A stretch of DNA of 64,000 bases from Micropterus salmoides (lineage: Eukaryota > Chordata > Actinopteri > Centrarchiformes > Centrarchidae), in the NCBI RefSeq assembly GCF_014851395.1, contig NW_024040707.1, forward strand, positions 20,387,457 through 20,451,456, given 5' to 3'. Position numbers and translations under genes: made by a program. Of this stretch, positions 24,030 to 38,300 are shown in pieces (the first letter of the stretch is position 1; each line of letters begins with the position of its first letter). The notes beneath the pieces are model-generated. The model did not search any database. It saw nothing but the letters and a program-made list of their open reading frames with translations, and had not been told where the DNA came from.

Positions 24030-27000
24030 AGGGATGTTTTGTAAACTACAAGGCTAATGCAATCTCCACCTTTATGTAGACTCTTGGAGGAGAGTAGTGT
24101 TTTCACGGCCAACTTGTTAAATTGTTCTTAAGAGAAATTAATACACTTTTATTGTTTAAGTATCACAAGATGTGACTGTTAGAAACAGTGGATTAAAAAA
24201 ACAATAATTGCCCAGTTAAATCTTTATATCCATTTTGTGTTTTATCTTAAAAAAATCCCTCCAAAGCTCCATTGTCAAATGAAAACATACATTGTTGTGG
24301 GTATTTTCTATTCATGACAAACTATCTTTTGGGAAGAATATCTGTAAACCATGGCATTCAAATATAAAAATTTATTTTTTGACAAATGTCTATAATCTTT
24401 AGTTAGATATGAGTGCATTTTTTTTCTCAGAGTTTGACTTTGTTGTTTTGAACTATTAATATCATGAACTACATGATCCTACTACAACTACATCGCCTAC
24501 ATGATCAAAATAAATTTGATCAAAAATAACAAGAAGATTGTTTGGATTGTCATAAATGATGTGGTGTGACACAGATGCATAATCACACAATTAATTATAT
24601 CTGTGTCCTTGATCAAGAACTCTAAATAATTCACTTTTAAACATGTTTAGTAATTGGAGAGAGACATTAAAGGAAGCAAAAGTTTGGAAAGTCCCTGAAA
24701 TCAGTGAAATCAATTATTTTTCTTGAAATTTGATTAGATTAATATGCACAGATGCCCAGTTAAGAATATGCCCCCCACGTGCAACTGTAAAATCTCTGAA
24801 GTTCTCATCAGTGGTGTGCCGTAACTTGATTCCCCCACTAATAACAGACTTACAAAGACAATGAGCACAATGAATACAGAGGAGGTCTTTTCAGATGACT
24901 TCAGAGCCCCCCCCCTGAGAAAAGACATGGCAGCCCACTGACTGAATGGGGGGCTGTAGAACCATTTCAAGCTAATGGATCTGAGAGACTGTCCACATAA
25001 TTACATTACAGCATTTCAGCAGCCCTTTGAGCTCCACACTTGCAGCTTGGGCACACCACAGCACTTCATTCATATCATGGCTCCACAGTGGAATGTGCTA
25101 TGACAGATATGGCCCTCTTGGGTACTCTTGAACAAGGTTGCGCCCCATGGGACTGGCAACCCCCTCATCCCTCTGCATACAAGTTCTTGGATTTAAAACA
25201 GAGGGTGGGCACTGCAAAGACAAAGGATCAAACGTGGAGGGCAAAGAAAATCTAAAAAACGTCTTAGTGTCAACAAAATTATGTTTGAGTGCAACAATAT
25301 GCATATTTTCCCGTTAACCTTGACTTGTTCCGTTAATTTTTCTCACTAGTTTTCTTTACACGTGAAATATAACACATTTCACAGTTTATTACATAACATG
25401 TTTACACTTTGTAAAAGATATCATGGAGCCAAAAACATTTTTAATAATGACAAAGGCTAGCTAACTGACATGCAGGGTATGTGTAAGTGTTTTCCATGAT
25501 ATAATCTGGTTTGGCTCCAGTCCGGCTCACACAGTTAGCTGCTAATAATAATAACATCAATGCTTATGGTTTAGTTTTTATTTAGCTGATATCTTTCTGT
25601 GACTTTGCAAACAATTGTGGTAAAACAAAAAAAATGTGTTTTTGCGAACACTAAAAGAAAAAAACTGTTTTCAAGTTTTTCCTTTATACCAAAGGTTGCA
25701 AATAAGCAATATACACAGAAAAATCAGGCAGAAAATCAGCTTTTTTATCTCTTTTGGTTTAAAGTGAGTTTGTGTCTAATCCATTCCAGCCAAACCAAAC
25801 ACATGTAAAAGGAGAACAAGATCTTTCACTGGCAGTGTTGAATGACCCTAAATAAGTCAAACCGGCGAACACAGAGCAGAAAAGGACACATTTGCCGCTT
25901 CATTAACATACCGCCTCCTCAATCAGTTTTGATTTATAAAGAACTTCTCCAACCCTTCACAGGCCAAATTATTCAAATTTAGACTGATGTTTTTCTCAAT
26001 TTGTGACCAAAAGCGTAAATGCCACACAAAAGTTGCAGTCAACCTATGTCTACTGACCAAGTGGAAAATCCCTCAAACTAATTTAACACAAAGCGACAAT
26101 TTTGAGATTTCCCTCCTTGATAGCCATATTAAAAGATGTCACTGATCTCTTTGTTCAGTTTTGTTGGTTGAAGAAATGCTTTGCTCTCTAGTTCTTCTGA
26201 ACAAAAAATGACTCCTTTTGTGGAGGAGCAAAATCAATGCAAATTAATCCTTTATTCATTTCCCCTGTGAATAGTTCAAGACTTTTGTTTGGGGCCCGTG
26301 AGCTAAACAAAATCATAAGAAAGGTGGAAAATGTGAACGTTTATTGGCCAATGGAAGAGAGAGATGACCCCTCTCATGGGTGACAAAGACTCCTTTATGG
26401 CGTTGGTGTGAACCCATGAAGCAAGGGTATTCCACTCTGGCTGACCAGCACCACAGGAGATCCAACACGTGCAAAAATGGTGACCCAGTAAAACCAACTC
26501 TTTTTACATCCATAAAGGAGGTTAGAGAACCAAAAGAAGCCTTAATCTTTGCCCATTCTGAGGGACGAGGTGATCGGCAGAGAAGGACAGGCTGCAGACT
26601 GTCGTGGACAAATTTATAATCAACTTTTTATTATCAACAGAGGAAACTTTCAAAAATGTGTGCTTCTTTCATAAAATGAAGATAAATATAACCCTGTGCT
26701 GACAGCAATGTTGGGAGTAACGTGTTACAAAAGTAACGGTATTGCAGTAACAGTAATGTATTAATTTTGCTGTAACACAGTAATATAATGCATTCTAAAA
26801 AAAAAACTGGTAATATTATACCCATTACAATCTCAGTTACGTGCGTTACAACACATTTTAACACGAAATTATGTGGTGTTTTGTTTTTCTAATTAACCAA
26901 CACCAAACATTTTGGCAGCAGAAAAACAAAACCATGAGTAAAAGAGTAACGTTATATTCGTTCTGTGGGAATCCGATGGTCAAGATTGTAGGCAGGGTGC

Positions 27001-30000
27001 AAACTACAGCGGAGCTCGGCTCCTCTTAACAAGCTGGTAGCTCCCCTAATGGATTATGCATAAATAGATTTCTATAAGCTATATGTTTGTGCTTTAACAA
27101 ATTACTTTCATGATTAGAGAGGCCGCTGTCAGCTCATCCTGACCGATGACAAAGACCCACCAGATCAGCGGATAACTCTGCACATCACTAGAACCCACCT
27201 ATTCAGGCACATCTTACTATCACTAATAATAGGCCCATTAAATAGCAGTGAAAGTAACTCAAAAGGGAGCTGCATGAAATCTGTTGAATGGTCTGAGGTG
27301 AAGGTTGAAAAAGAAAAAATCTGAGGGTGTAGAGAGTTAGAAAAAAGTGAGCTTAGTGCTAAATTAGCCACTACTACCAAAACACCTGTTGGTGGCCACG
27401 TTGCATTGTGGGTAATGTAGGTGATGCGCTTTGACAATGAAGAAGAGCCAGAAGAACAGATTTTACTCTGAAAAAGACAGGACACTGACTAAATACACAC
27501 AAATCACTTTCCACCACTTTGAGAGCAAGAGATGCTGACTTTGCAAGACACTGGTAGAGTACCGATCCTGAGCTCAGCACATTCCTTCACAAGGCCAGAG
27601 GTAAAACAAAGGACACAGACTTGCACGGCAAGTTGCTGGGATTGTTTTATGTCCATAGTACAATGACAAAGAAAACGATTGTGCATGTTGGTAATTGCTA
27701 AAATCATCTGAATGGAGCAATGACCAGCATCCACAATGGTTGAACCAAGTGGCATTGGTTTGTGACGTTTACACATTTGTGGTCACCTCCAACATCATCC
27801 CATCATCAAAGTCCCCTCTAAACCCCAAACACCACTGCCATTTCTTTTCCCTCTGATGTGGAGATTCATACACTTCACAGCACGTACCCTCCTTTTAACT
27901 TTTATTTTGGGCCAAACATTGCGGACAGGACAATTTGTGTGTTTGAAAACACCATGTATCAATCACATCAAAAGCCCAGGAGACAAAGGCAGAGGCTGGC
28001 AGCACCAGACAAACATTCCCATTAGTCACTGCACTCTCTTTCTCGTGTATCACATTGCAGACGAAGGAGGGGTTGTTTACTCTGGAATATCACACTGTAA
28101 AGGCAAAGAGACCCACCGCCTGGCACATTCAATAAGCACGGAAACAAGTGGACTACTGTGTAGTCAATTACAATAAACACAGATCAAAGAGCACAAAATG
28201 GACTTCTGTTTTATACTGCACCATGTGGCACAACCTTTTTCCTTACAATGCCCTCACACTCGATCTTCCCACACTCACATACAAATTCACTATTAATGGG
28301 GTCTGAAAAGTGTGATTTTCAGCTCTCCCTCTTGTGTTTCTCTTCCCTGTCCCATCCCCAGCCCCCTGCCTGGTGCTGACCCAGCCAGCAGACCCCCTCC
28401 GCCCCCTTCTGCTGGCCCCCTCCAACCCTGGGAAGAAGGGGCCCACGCCAGAGCTTTGAGTGGGGCTCATTAGCAGCGCCCACCTGGAGGCTGGCTGGGG
28501 GCTAACAGAGGACCATGGGGGCCAAGGCCTTGATCTGTTGGCCGTGAGCAGCAGTGTGACACACAGCGGGGACGAGGCTGCTGCAGCATAGTATACAGTA
28601 CAAAGCACCATCAGATATCCAGTATGCTTCAACAATCCTGAGTTGATCAAGCCTAATCTGTTTAATTGTTCCCTCAGCAAAGGCACACCTCTCTCTGTTA
28701 ACCCACCCTTTCACCAATTTCCTCTCATGGAAGTCAGACAGAAAATTTGATGTTTACTGTTTGTGTTGATGGTATCACTGCAGTAGAAACAGTCTGTAAA
28801 ACAATTATGGAGATGACCTTTTGTGTACACCTTCTTTGAAGTCCAGCCACCTTATGCAAATTCAATATCTCATCAGCAGCTGAGTGCTTCTTCATCCTCT
28901 TCAAAATCGCACCCTTGTTTGGTGGTGGTGGTGTGTGGGGGGTGTTGTTTGGTGCAAATCAGTATTTACTCTGTCAGTTGCTGGTATGGGGGTGAGGCTG
29001 AGGTATGCTGGTGTGTCTGCATGTAATACACCAAAGGTCTGGAGCCCCTGCAGTCAGATGCCCTGGGTCTGGGGAGACACAAAGGGATTCCACTGAAGGA
29101 ATAGCGAGTCTCCTGAGTCATGTGGCTCCAGTCGCACAGACTGCATCTAGGGATTCATGTCGCTGTTTGACGCCACAGTATCTAAACAACAACCTTTCCA
29201 AAGGAATTTAGCTTTGGAGTTGCATACATGCATATAGTGAATTTTTCAAATAGTTTCACATGATGGTGTTTTACTGAGGATACCGTAAACTGTTTCACTG
29301 AATACATCCGCCCCTTTTAAACAATATAATTGATAATATCAGTTAAGTGACAAAAAACCACCCATTATTGATCATGATCGTTATTTTTCAACAGGAAAAT
29401 ATTTTAATGATGTTTGTAAGATGTCCATCAAGAAATTGTCTTTGGGTATTGCCCTGCATAGCCAGACTCTACCTGATCCATTATCTAATTCATGCCATTT
29501 GTATTTGTGAAGGTATTTTTCTCTTCATCAAGTCAATTTTTATTGTTTGGTAAATCATCAGCTACCATGAGAGATTTACTCAGCTATACTTTCTTTTGGA
29601 TTGTCTAGCTTGTTTACAAGACACTGAACAACCCCCAAAACAGTTCATGTACAGTTCCACAAACACAATTAAGAAGACACTGAAGTAGCTGCCATATTTT
29701 TTAACTTTAAAAAAAAACTTTCTTTCAAAAACAGAAATCTCCTCATTAAAATGTCACTTCGACATTGCTTTCCGACGACCGAAAAAAAACTTGGACTCTG
29801 TATTTTTTAAATTGCAGAGACAGGAGAATGAAATTTGTATATCTGCCTCAATTGGTTGGACCAAGAACCTTTGTCTTCATTACAATGATGCTGTAATATT
29901 TTATTCTGTATAGTAAACACGCCTGAAAGTAGGTGGTATTGTCCACTCAGTTAGCATTCATTTGCTTTGCAAAATTCGTTTCCATTAAGAATCATATGCA

Positions 30001-31576
30001 CTTAAATTTGTGTTGAATGAAACAGTAGGGAGGATATCATGGTTTTAGCAGTCTTTGAAACACTTTAAGCTACAAAACATGAGCTAGCTGTGGCCCTTAG
30101 GCTCTGCTCCCTCAGATCCTTGGTCCTGGGTCAGCACTGTCAGGTGAAAGAAACCCCAGAGAGCCATCACATACCTATAAATCCAATACATTATATCCAA
30201 TGCTAGCAAAGACATTTACAGAGTCAGGTAATCCAGGTAGCAAATTTTGAATCTGGTTTTAGATACGTTTGTTTAAAATTCTCTACAATCAATGATGAAT
30301 GCAAACCTTCTGAAAACAGTCCTGCGTTATAATGAGCATTTGGACAGATCAAAGAGGAAGAGTCTGGGCTACTGCTGGTGAATATGGACAATGGATTGGT
30401 CATGATGGCTGGTAAATCTCAGTCACAGACCACCACATCAAGGACAATTAGCATTAGCTTGACTCTCCAGGCTCACCCCTTAAGCAGGATGAAAAAAGTG
30501 ACCTGCTGACTAAGCACATTCCACCTGCAGCCTGCAGTTCAAAGGGCTCCCATGATGGTCACCCTGTGCACCTCACTGCTCCTCTGCTATCCAGCCACCA
30601 CCTACCCTGAGGCAAAGCTCACCCTCCTCCACACCGTGGGTGACCCGGTGCTCCATCAACAACATCCCGAGCCATTCACAACACATGGAACTGCTGACCG
30701 CTAGCTGAGCCGCTACCTGCCAGCTAAGTGCCTCAGGTGATGTTTCAATGGGCTTCACTTAAGAATTAGCTACACCTCTCCCCCCTCAGAAAGGAGGCAT
30801 GAGGGAGGCAACATATGGCCGACTCAGATGAATTCCCCTACTGTTTCAAAAGGCTCTAAGGAGCCTTCAGGGTGATCGGAACGTCACGCTCCTCTTTACT
30901 AGATTAAGTCTAATAATCTCCCAGTAACGAGACTTTAAATCCAGAGCGGTAAAACACTGGGCCCCAGGGTTCACTTACACACAGTGCATGCTGTTTTCCC
31001 TTTAACACTTTATTTTATGACTGCAAGTAAGAGTTAATGCTCCTCATCAACTTTCCCCTCTTCTACGAGCAAAGAGGAAGATTTGTTGATATCAGGCAGG
31101 GATTCCCCAAATGCAGGTTTGATGTATTGAATTGTGGAATCTTGAATCTGTGGGGCATAGCTAAAAAGTACATATGTGAATGCTGGTGTTAGAGGACCAG
31201 ACGATGACAGAACAAATTGAGTCTACATATGAGTATGTGAGATGACTGGAAAATTCCAGTTTATTCCAACTTTTGTTTCAATGTGTTTTCCCCTGTCTCA
31301 TCCTCCTTTGTGCGTCTGTGTGTTTGTGTGTATGTGTTGTGGGCGTGCCGTACCTTCCTGGCACCTGGCTCATCTCCTCACCTGACTCAAATCAACTGCA
31401 GCTCTCCTGCAACTCGTTGCCAGATTGTTTCTTCTCCTTTGTGGTACAGTGTCTCTCCAATTTATTTTAGATTCTCCAATTAAAGAGAGAGTTAGTGATT
31501 CTGCAGAAGGATTGTTGATATTTTAACTCAACTGCCAAACAAATACAACTTTCATCTTTGTTTTTACCCTTCAGAC
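24030..31576. other. Gene desert, first part
   Basis: No coding exon recognised. AT-rich background alternates with more complex patches, for example 24730-25150, 26290-26600, 28300-28700 and 30070-30560, which may be regulatory. A GTAACG-rich DNA transposon fossil lies at 26704-26880. The open frames are short, overlap on both strands and show no protein family. Confidence 0.5.
26704..26880 (+). mobile_element. GTAACG-rich non-autonomous DNA transposon fossil (probably hAT-like)
   Basis: Begins CAATGTTGGGAGTAACG and continues with repeated GTAACR and GTTACA units, CTGTAACACAGTAAT and ATTATACCCATTACAATCTC, and ends near CGTTACAACACATTTT. This is the wording of a very common fish interspersed repeat with a hAT-like CAGTGTTGGG terminus. 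No right end or duplication was found, so it is truncated. Recognition is from memory of the family's consensus and not from an alignment. Confidence 0.6.
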
Positions 31577-32364
31577 TAGGGCTGTCCTGAGTAAGGATTT
31601 ACATAGTCGAATCAGAATTGTCATATCTTGCCTATAGTCGAATCATGTGTATGCTTGTGCACTGCGATTGTGAGTGGCAGGGTGGTTACACACGATAGCT
31701 CCCCTTTAATCTTGAGAAGCTGCAGCGCTGCAGTCTCTATTTAGTCAGTGTAACTTACACTGTACATTTCCAGCTAAAATGAGGCTTTTTGTTGACCATT
31801 TTCTCTCTGCTGGCATGCCATTCACCGGCCTTGTGCAGAGTTTTGTATGCACGCTGTGCGGTCGACACACGTCGCGGTTCCTCGCGGCTATTTTAAGTAA
31901 CTGGTTAAAAACGATATAATATTCTTTATGAGGTTCACCGTTGATGAACCTCACAAAGATCCCACGAAGTGCGGACAACTTTGCACAACACTGGTGAAGT
32001 TGGGACTCCGTCTCTTCAGTAAATGTTTCTATGCCATACACACTATGCCTACACATAGGCACTGACTCCCCTACCTTGAGAGTTAGGGTTATAATTTTGG
32101 ATTTATTCACGCACTTTAAAAACTTTACTAAAAGTATTTTTCTTTTCGCATGTTTATTTACAGCGTTAAATGTTGAAATGTATATTGTAATAGGCTGATA
32201 TTAACTTATTAGGAGAAATCTGATAATTCTATGTAAAATCAGACGTTGAGCACCCCCATATCGCCAAAATGGTATGATCCTCGTTTCGCTGTGAAGCTTC
32301 AACTGTGAGATTGACAGTCGAATCAGGCACCACCCACCGAAGCATTGAATCGGGGTCAGCCCTA
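31577..32364. mobile_element. Non-autonomous hAT element with 8-bp target-site duplication
   Basis: Left end TAGGGCTGTCCTGAG and right end GGGGTCAGCCCTA are imperfect inverted repeats sharing the TAGGGCTG core. The element is flanked on both sides by the identical 8-mer CTTCAGAC (31569-31576 and 32365-32372), the target-site duplication length of the hAT superfamily. The decamer AGTCGAATCA occurs three times near the ends (31605, 31636, 32316), possibly as subterminal binding sites. The 788-base interior contains a minus-strand open frame of 121 codons (32110-31745) with no recognisable hAT transposase motifs, so it depends on a transposase from elsewhere. Perfect duplications suggest a fairly young insertion. 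Confidence 0.85.
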
Positions 32365-32372
32365 CTTCAGAC

Positions 32373-35300
32373 CTTTTCCTCTCTGGATGTTTCTCAGTCA
32401 TCTCTCCTTCTTCACAGTGCCTGGAGTCCAGCTGTTCGAATGTGCCAGTGTATAGAACTCTCTCTCCCACTGCCCCCCTCCTCCCATCACTCCTGTGAAC
32501 GAGCACTGACGGCACCTTTTGCTGATTGGCTGGAACGATGTTGTGGGCAAGGTCCACACCACTTTCTTTGTTTTCCATTTACAGAGCCAGGGCTGTTTTG
32601 GAAACCCAGATTCTTTTTTCACAGCACACAAAAAACAAAGAGCTAGAAAACCATGAGCAAATATTAGCTGAATTTAACAAAAAAATACATGGGATTAAAA
32701 TCACTTAATATTGCCTTAACTTCCAGTGAAACTTCAAGTGTGTTTTTGTGACTTTTTCCTCATGCCTTTTTAGCTTAGGTGTGTTTCTCCTTTGCCTCAG
32801 GATTCCAGTACCAGCGTCTTTGTTTCACCATTCACGACTCGCTGCCTCAGCTCAACTTCCACCATACTACACCTTCAGCTTGCCTGCCTTCATACTGTCT
32901 GCCTAAACATACTGTAATGCTGTAGCTGCCACGAGCAGATATTGTAGGCCTATTACAAAATCTGATATTTGGCAAAAAACAAATAAAATGTGTTTTCAGT
33001 GATATATTTGACTGATTCAGTATGTACATTTTTGAGACTTTCAAGAGACTTCCTGAAATGAAAGCGAGAAAATATGATGATATAATGCAGTCAAAGTTGA
33101 ACCACAAAGTCAGTCAGAACTTCTTTACAATGTTTATGACTGAAAGTAAGAGAAGAATGTTCAACTTTGACAGAGAAGTTTTCTGGACTGAGCTGTCTTG
33201 ACGCTAGCAAGAATTAATCCCTATATCCCAATGACAATATCACATAATTTTGTTAGACTGCAAAGCTTGAATACGATAGCACAAAACTTCAAAGGTGGAG
33301 TAAATGATCCTGGAGAAATCCAACACCATGAAAAATACCATGAAATACAGCGAACAATGACACAGCAGGTAATATATCAAATGTTAGCTAAGTTGTGGGT
33401 TAGCATACTGCCGCTAAAGTTGCTGCTGCAAATCTAACATGCAGAGAGGAGGAGACACTCAGGACACCAGCTCCAAACAGCGATACAACTCTCCTGCAAC
33501 AGACTACTGTTTAGAGACCCCCCAAAATTTCACAAATCATGTTTTTGGGAGAGCTTGAGCCAAGCTCGAACTGAAATGGCTGAAACAGTGTTGTGTGGTG
33601 GGGTGCGTGCCACTTTTTTTGTTTGCTTGTCATTGTGAGTATTTTGCATTAAAAACAGCAAGGCAGTCTAGTAGCAAGTTATCAATCCCCAACCCATACT
33701 GACATAAGGGCAACAAAGCCCCTGGTAACTTTTCTAGGGAATTACTATGGAGTTCACAATGAAGCAACGACTCCCACTGGAGTGTTGATTAGGTAGATGC
33801 CTTCACTGGGCTACAGGACCGAGTGTCAGGCCCGTCTCCTGCCCTCCAGGGACTCAATTTATTCATTCACTGTAATCATGGCGGCCCCCGACACTGCACG
33901 AGATGCTGCACACTCTCTCCTCTCTACGCATTTAATTTGGAGCTGAAGCAGCGGAGGCAGGAAGGAACCCCATCGAACACAGATATTGTGTGGGGTGGCC
34001 TTAAGAAAATTCACTCTGAAATCAGAATTCACATGTTACACAGAAATCAGGCTTCTTTTGAGTCATGATCATCAAGGTCTTTCTGGAGCTGCTTCATTGG
34101 TAGTGAACTAATATTAAAAGGACTCAGCACTGTTATTTGTTATGTCCCCTTAGGACAAAGCAAGTTCTATGTATGACCCCCTACGGTAGGTATCCTGGAG
34201 TAGTCCTGAGCAGTTCAACCAAACAATGGCTGTCTATTTGCAATGTGTTTCATTTGAATAGTTTATGGAAGCCTGAAGGGCTAATACTATGCAGTTTCCA
34301 CACAGAGAGGAACAATTTTGTCAGAAGTCAGAAAAAATAAACATTTAATGTGAGAGAAGTTATTATATAATCTCATGAGCCATACTAGTTTTGAGAGAAA
34401 TTATTACCCCCTACCCCAGATAAGCGGATGAAGATGCAGATGGAAATGGTTCTACACTGAAAAACATGCTGAAGATAATGGCATTCCAGTCTGGAGGCAA
34501 CCAAGATCTCCACACCAGGAAAAGGGACCAAAACAACGTTTCTCGGCTTGACGGTGTCTCTTCCGACCTTATGCCAGACAGCCGACTGGAAATGCCAGGA
34601 ATGCTAGACTGCTGCTCGATAGGAGACCATGTTCCACTTATTGGCTACTGGTGGGAAGAGCCACGGGGACAATGTCCAAGATGAGTTCCCACACAATAGG
34701 AACAAGACATTTATGACTCTTCGGCCACGGAAAAAATGGAAGGTTCACACTCAGGACACTCACAGCTCTCGTACTCCCACCGACACACTGGGAGAGATGC
34801 TGCCCTGAGCAGTCAAAGCTCACATTTTTGGGCTGTGTCTGAAAGGCCAAAGAAAAGGTCTCCCCTGAATCCAACCAGGCTGTCCCATTTGGGGTGATTT
34901 AAATGGCCTGTTATTGCCTCTCTCAGCCATTGTCTCTACTGGCATCCCAGTCTTATGATAGTTTTAATTATTAGTTTCACCAACACTCAATGGACAGGGG
35001 CCAGAAGAATCCTGACTTGGTATTTCAGTGGCACGTAAACATTAGTAGTGATAACCCAGGCAACCAAAGTGATATATTCAGACTCACATGCGCCAAGTAA
35101 GGCAAATTTAGGCACACGTTCTGTGTATAAACGGTTGCTAAAAAATCTAATGTAATAAGAGGGCTCATCAGTATATAAAGGGGTCTTTTCCCCCCAATAT
35201 GCATTAATTTATAATTTCACTCCAAAAGTGTAAAAGTATTGCATTTAATTACATAGAATTGTTGAAAAGTATTAAAGCGTGCAGCAAAACTAAAAGGTTA

Positions 35301-38300
35301 GTCGTAGTGAATGTGATGATCAATGCCAGTGTGTTATTGATAATAGTGATAAATAGACTATTAATAGTCTATTATATGTAGCAATATGTATGAATGTAAC
35401 TTTTATGTAATGTATCTATACCGATGGCTCATTTGGGGTTTGACTGTATCTGTAGTTTGTGTTGTGTTCTAGGGCTCAAGACATTCACCTTAGTCTGGGG
35501 ACAGATTAACATGTGGCAGGTCTTAATTTCAAATTACTCACTCTACAGTTAAATACAAATGAACTCTAATGAAATAATAAACATATTGAGATCCATGTAA
35601 CAAGTATGCAAAAGACCAAGTGACACCATATACACACAAGAAAGAAACTTAAATTTAGTACTTCAGAAGATGGAGACAACTTTAAACATCATTTCTTGAT
35701 TCTATTATTTGTACATGCTAGTGGATTAGTCACATTATTTGATCTCAGAGTGATTATTTTGGGGGATCATTCAAGCTGCTGCTCTGTGTTGAGACCAAAC
35801 ACAGTCTTGTGACCTCATAGCCTTCAGGCCTGGAGTGCCACCTGCTGGTGTCACATCAGAAAAGCAGGCAAAACTGTGAGTTGGACAAATTCACAATTTA
35901 AAACACGCTGTAGGATCAGATGTAAGAAATCTAGGTTTATTTTTTACTATTTACTTTTATTCTTTGGCTTCTGGGAAATATATACAAGATAATTTCAGTT
36001 CCTAATGTTCTTTTTTTTGCTAAATAGAAAGGTGTGTAATTAGGTGCACCTGTCAGTAAAAGCCTCTTTTCATGCTCATTACACCTTCATACTGCCAATT
36101 AGGAGCATGGATGTACCGAAACCTTTTCATGAGTCTCCCATTTCCTCAGTGATATCCATTGTACTCTTCAACTGGCCCACTGCTATTTGAACCCCATATC
36201 CAGACCTTTCCCAATTAGACCCACCTTCCACTTTGAGGTTTACTTACTCCAAGACGATGGAGAAAACAGAGTCTTTTAACAAGTGGGCCCCATACTCTTG
36301 TTCACATGGGGAAGTTTACCCACATCTGTCTCAGCACCTAACCCCTGGAAGACAAGGGGTCAGTGCCAAAGCCAGAGGTCAGCACTTGTCCCATTGTGAG
36401 CTAGAACCAACATGAACCCCAATTGAACACAGCGGTCAGCGGGAAACAGTGCCCGATTGGTTCTTAGGGCCACGGATGTGTGAACTGAACAGGAGTTGAG
36501 CTTTGAGGCGGCTTGCTGCACGAAAGCGTTTGAAAGGGACTCTTGCGGTTTCTTAATTAAGTACAGAACAAATAGTTGTCCTGCTTTGTCTCGTCCTTTC
36601 TGCATTATCAATGGCATGGACACAAATAGAAAACAAAGATGTGGTTTGAGAATTTCCAGGTGTGCACGGATGCGTGTGAAGCAACTGGGGGGAGTGTCGC
36701 CACGTAAAAGATAATACAACAAAATTAAGTTTATATGGCACTCAAGGGGGAGGTCTGCGTGAGAACAGATCTTGTTAGGAGCGTCACAACAGATCTGAAA
36801 AAACAGGCGTCCAGGTCAGGCCAGACTTGCTGCAGTGACCCAGCAGTATTCTACCAAATGATAAAAAAAACAGCAGTCTCACTCCCTCTCCCTGTTACTC
36901 CTGCATTCTCTTGCTCGCTTTATTTCACTCATATCAGCAAGCCACCATCCATAATTGACCTGATTCCCAGATTTCTGTCCCTCTGACCACCCTTGCCGTA
37001 GCATAAAAGTGGGCAGCATAGGTGGCAGAAGACTGCCTGGCTGAAGGAAAAAGGAACGTAAAAGAAAGTATTCTTCTAACGTCTTTGAAAGAAAAAGGGA
37101 AATCAGCATAATGACTACCACACATTCAGTCTCTCACGCACACATACACACACTCCTTCCTCATGCATGCCCTCCTCCCACTCCTGTCCACATCCAAATC
37201 TTGATTAACCTCCTCTCTCACTCCCCCTTTCCCACCCACTCACATTCACACATACACATGGACACAAAGTGCCTCGGAGGCCCCCTGACAGATGGGGAGA
37301 GGGGTTTCGGGGGGTTCCTCTGAACAAATGGCACCCTGGTTTAGTGTGGTGTTGTCAGGGTTTGAATTGATCCCCGGGACTACAGAGGCTTCTCTCTGCC
37401 AGTGTGTCACAATGGCAACAAGTGTGTAGAGCTGGGAGCAAGCTTGTACGGGCATGGGACCCATACCTCATGAATGATAGCTTAGCAAATGGCCCTCCTT
37501 TCACTGGCTTTCATTGTAGGGCCATCTCTCGTTTTCTTTCATACCCTACTCAAAAAACTTGCCCAGCTTTGTTAGTTTTATTGGGTTTGATTGGTTTGAG
37601 ATTCTGAAACGTGTTGGTTTTTGTGTGATTTTGTATGTGTGAACTTTGGAGTACAGCGGGGGAGTGTGTGTGTTGGTGGTGTTTGGTGGGTGGGTGGAGG
37701 GGTATTTTTGTACATTTTTGCTTGTTAAATTGATGGGTGCTGTGGTCTCACGGTATGCCCAGTCTGTGGAATGATGTAAAGCTATCTGTCATTGACGAAA
37801 GCCTGTGAATGTGATTCAGTTTAATATGAATGGCACTTCCTGGGAGGTCGTGATGTTTTTCACTCGGTGAGATAAACACCATGTGTGCAATTTTCACAAC
37901 GTTCCATAAATTCAACCAGATACACAGGAATGAGACGTTCACACAGTTATAACAGCAATATGTCCTTTGTTAGCTCAGATGCTGCTAAAGACTACCTTAA
38001 AGTGCGTCACTGCTGTAAGTAAAGATCTGTTTGTTCAGAAAAGGCATAAAATCCCAAGCATTTACTTTTGTCTTTTTAGTCTGAACTTCGGATATTTGTC
38101 TAATATGATCTTTTATATCAACATAATGAGCGCCTGTCTCCTCTAGAAGATAAAGCCTGGCTGAAAGTCCACCATGACCCCACAGCTGACCTCGGGTAGC
38201 AGTTTACAGGCTCAGAAACAATAGTCCCATTGGTAGATAACAGCGGCATCATCCCTCCAGGCTCATTTCATCACTGTCACTTCTCTGTCTGGTTAATGTT

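Noticed and set aside
32398..32646. Open frames just right of the hAT element
   Set aside because: Three frames on two strands overlap, none has a recognisable motif, and the + strand one begins inside the transposon.
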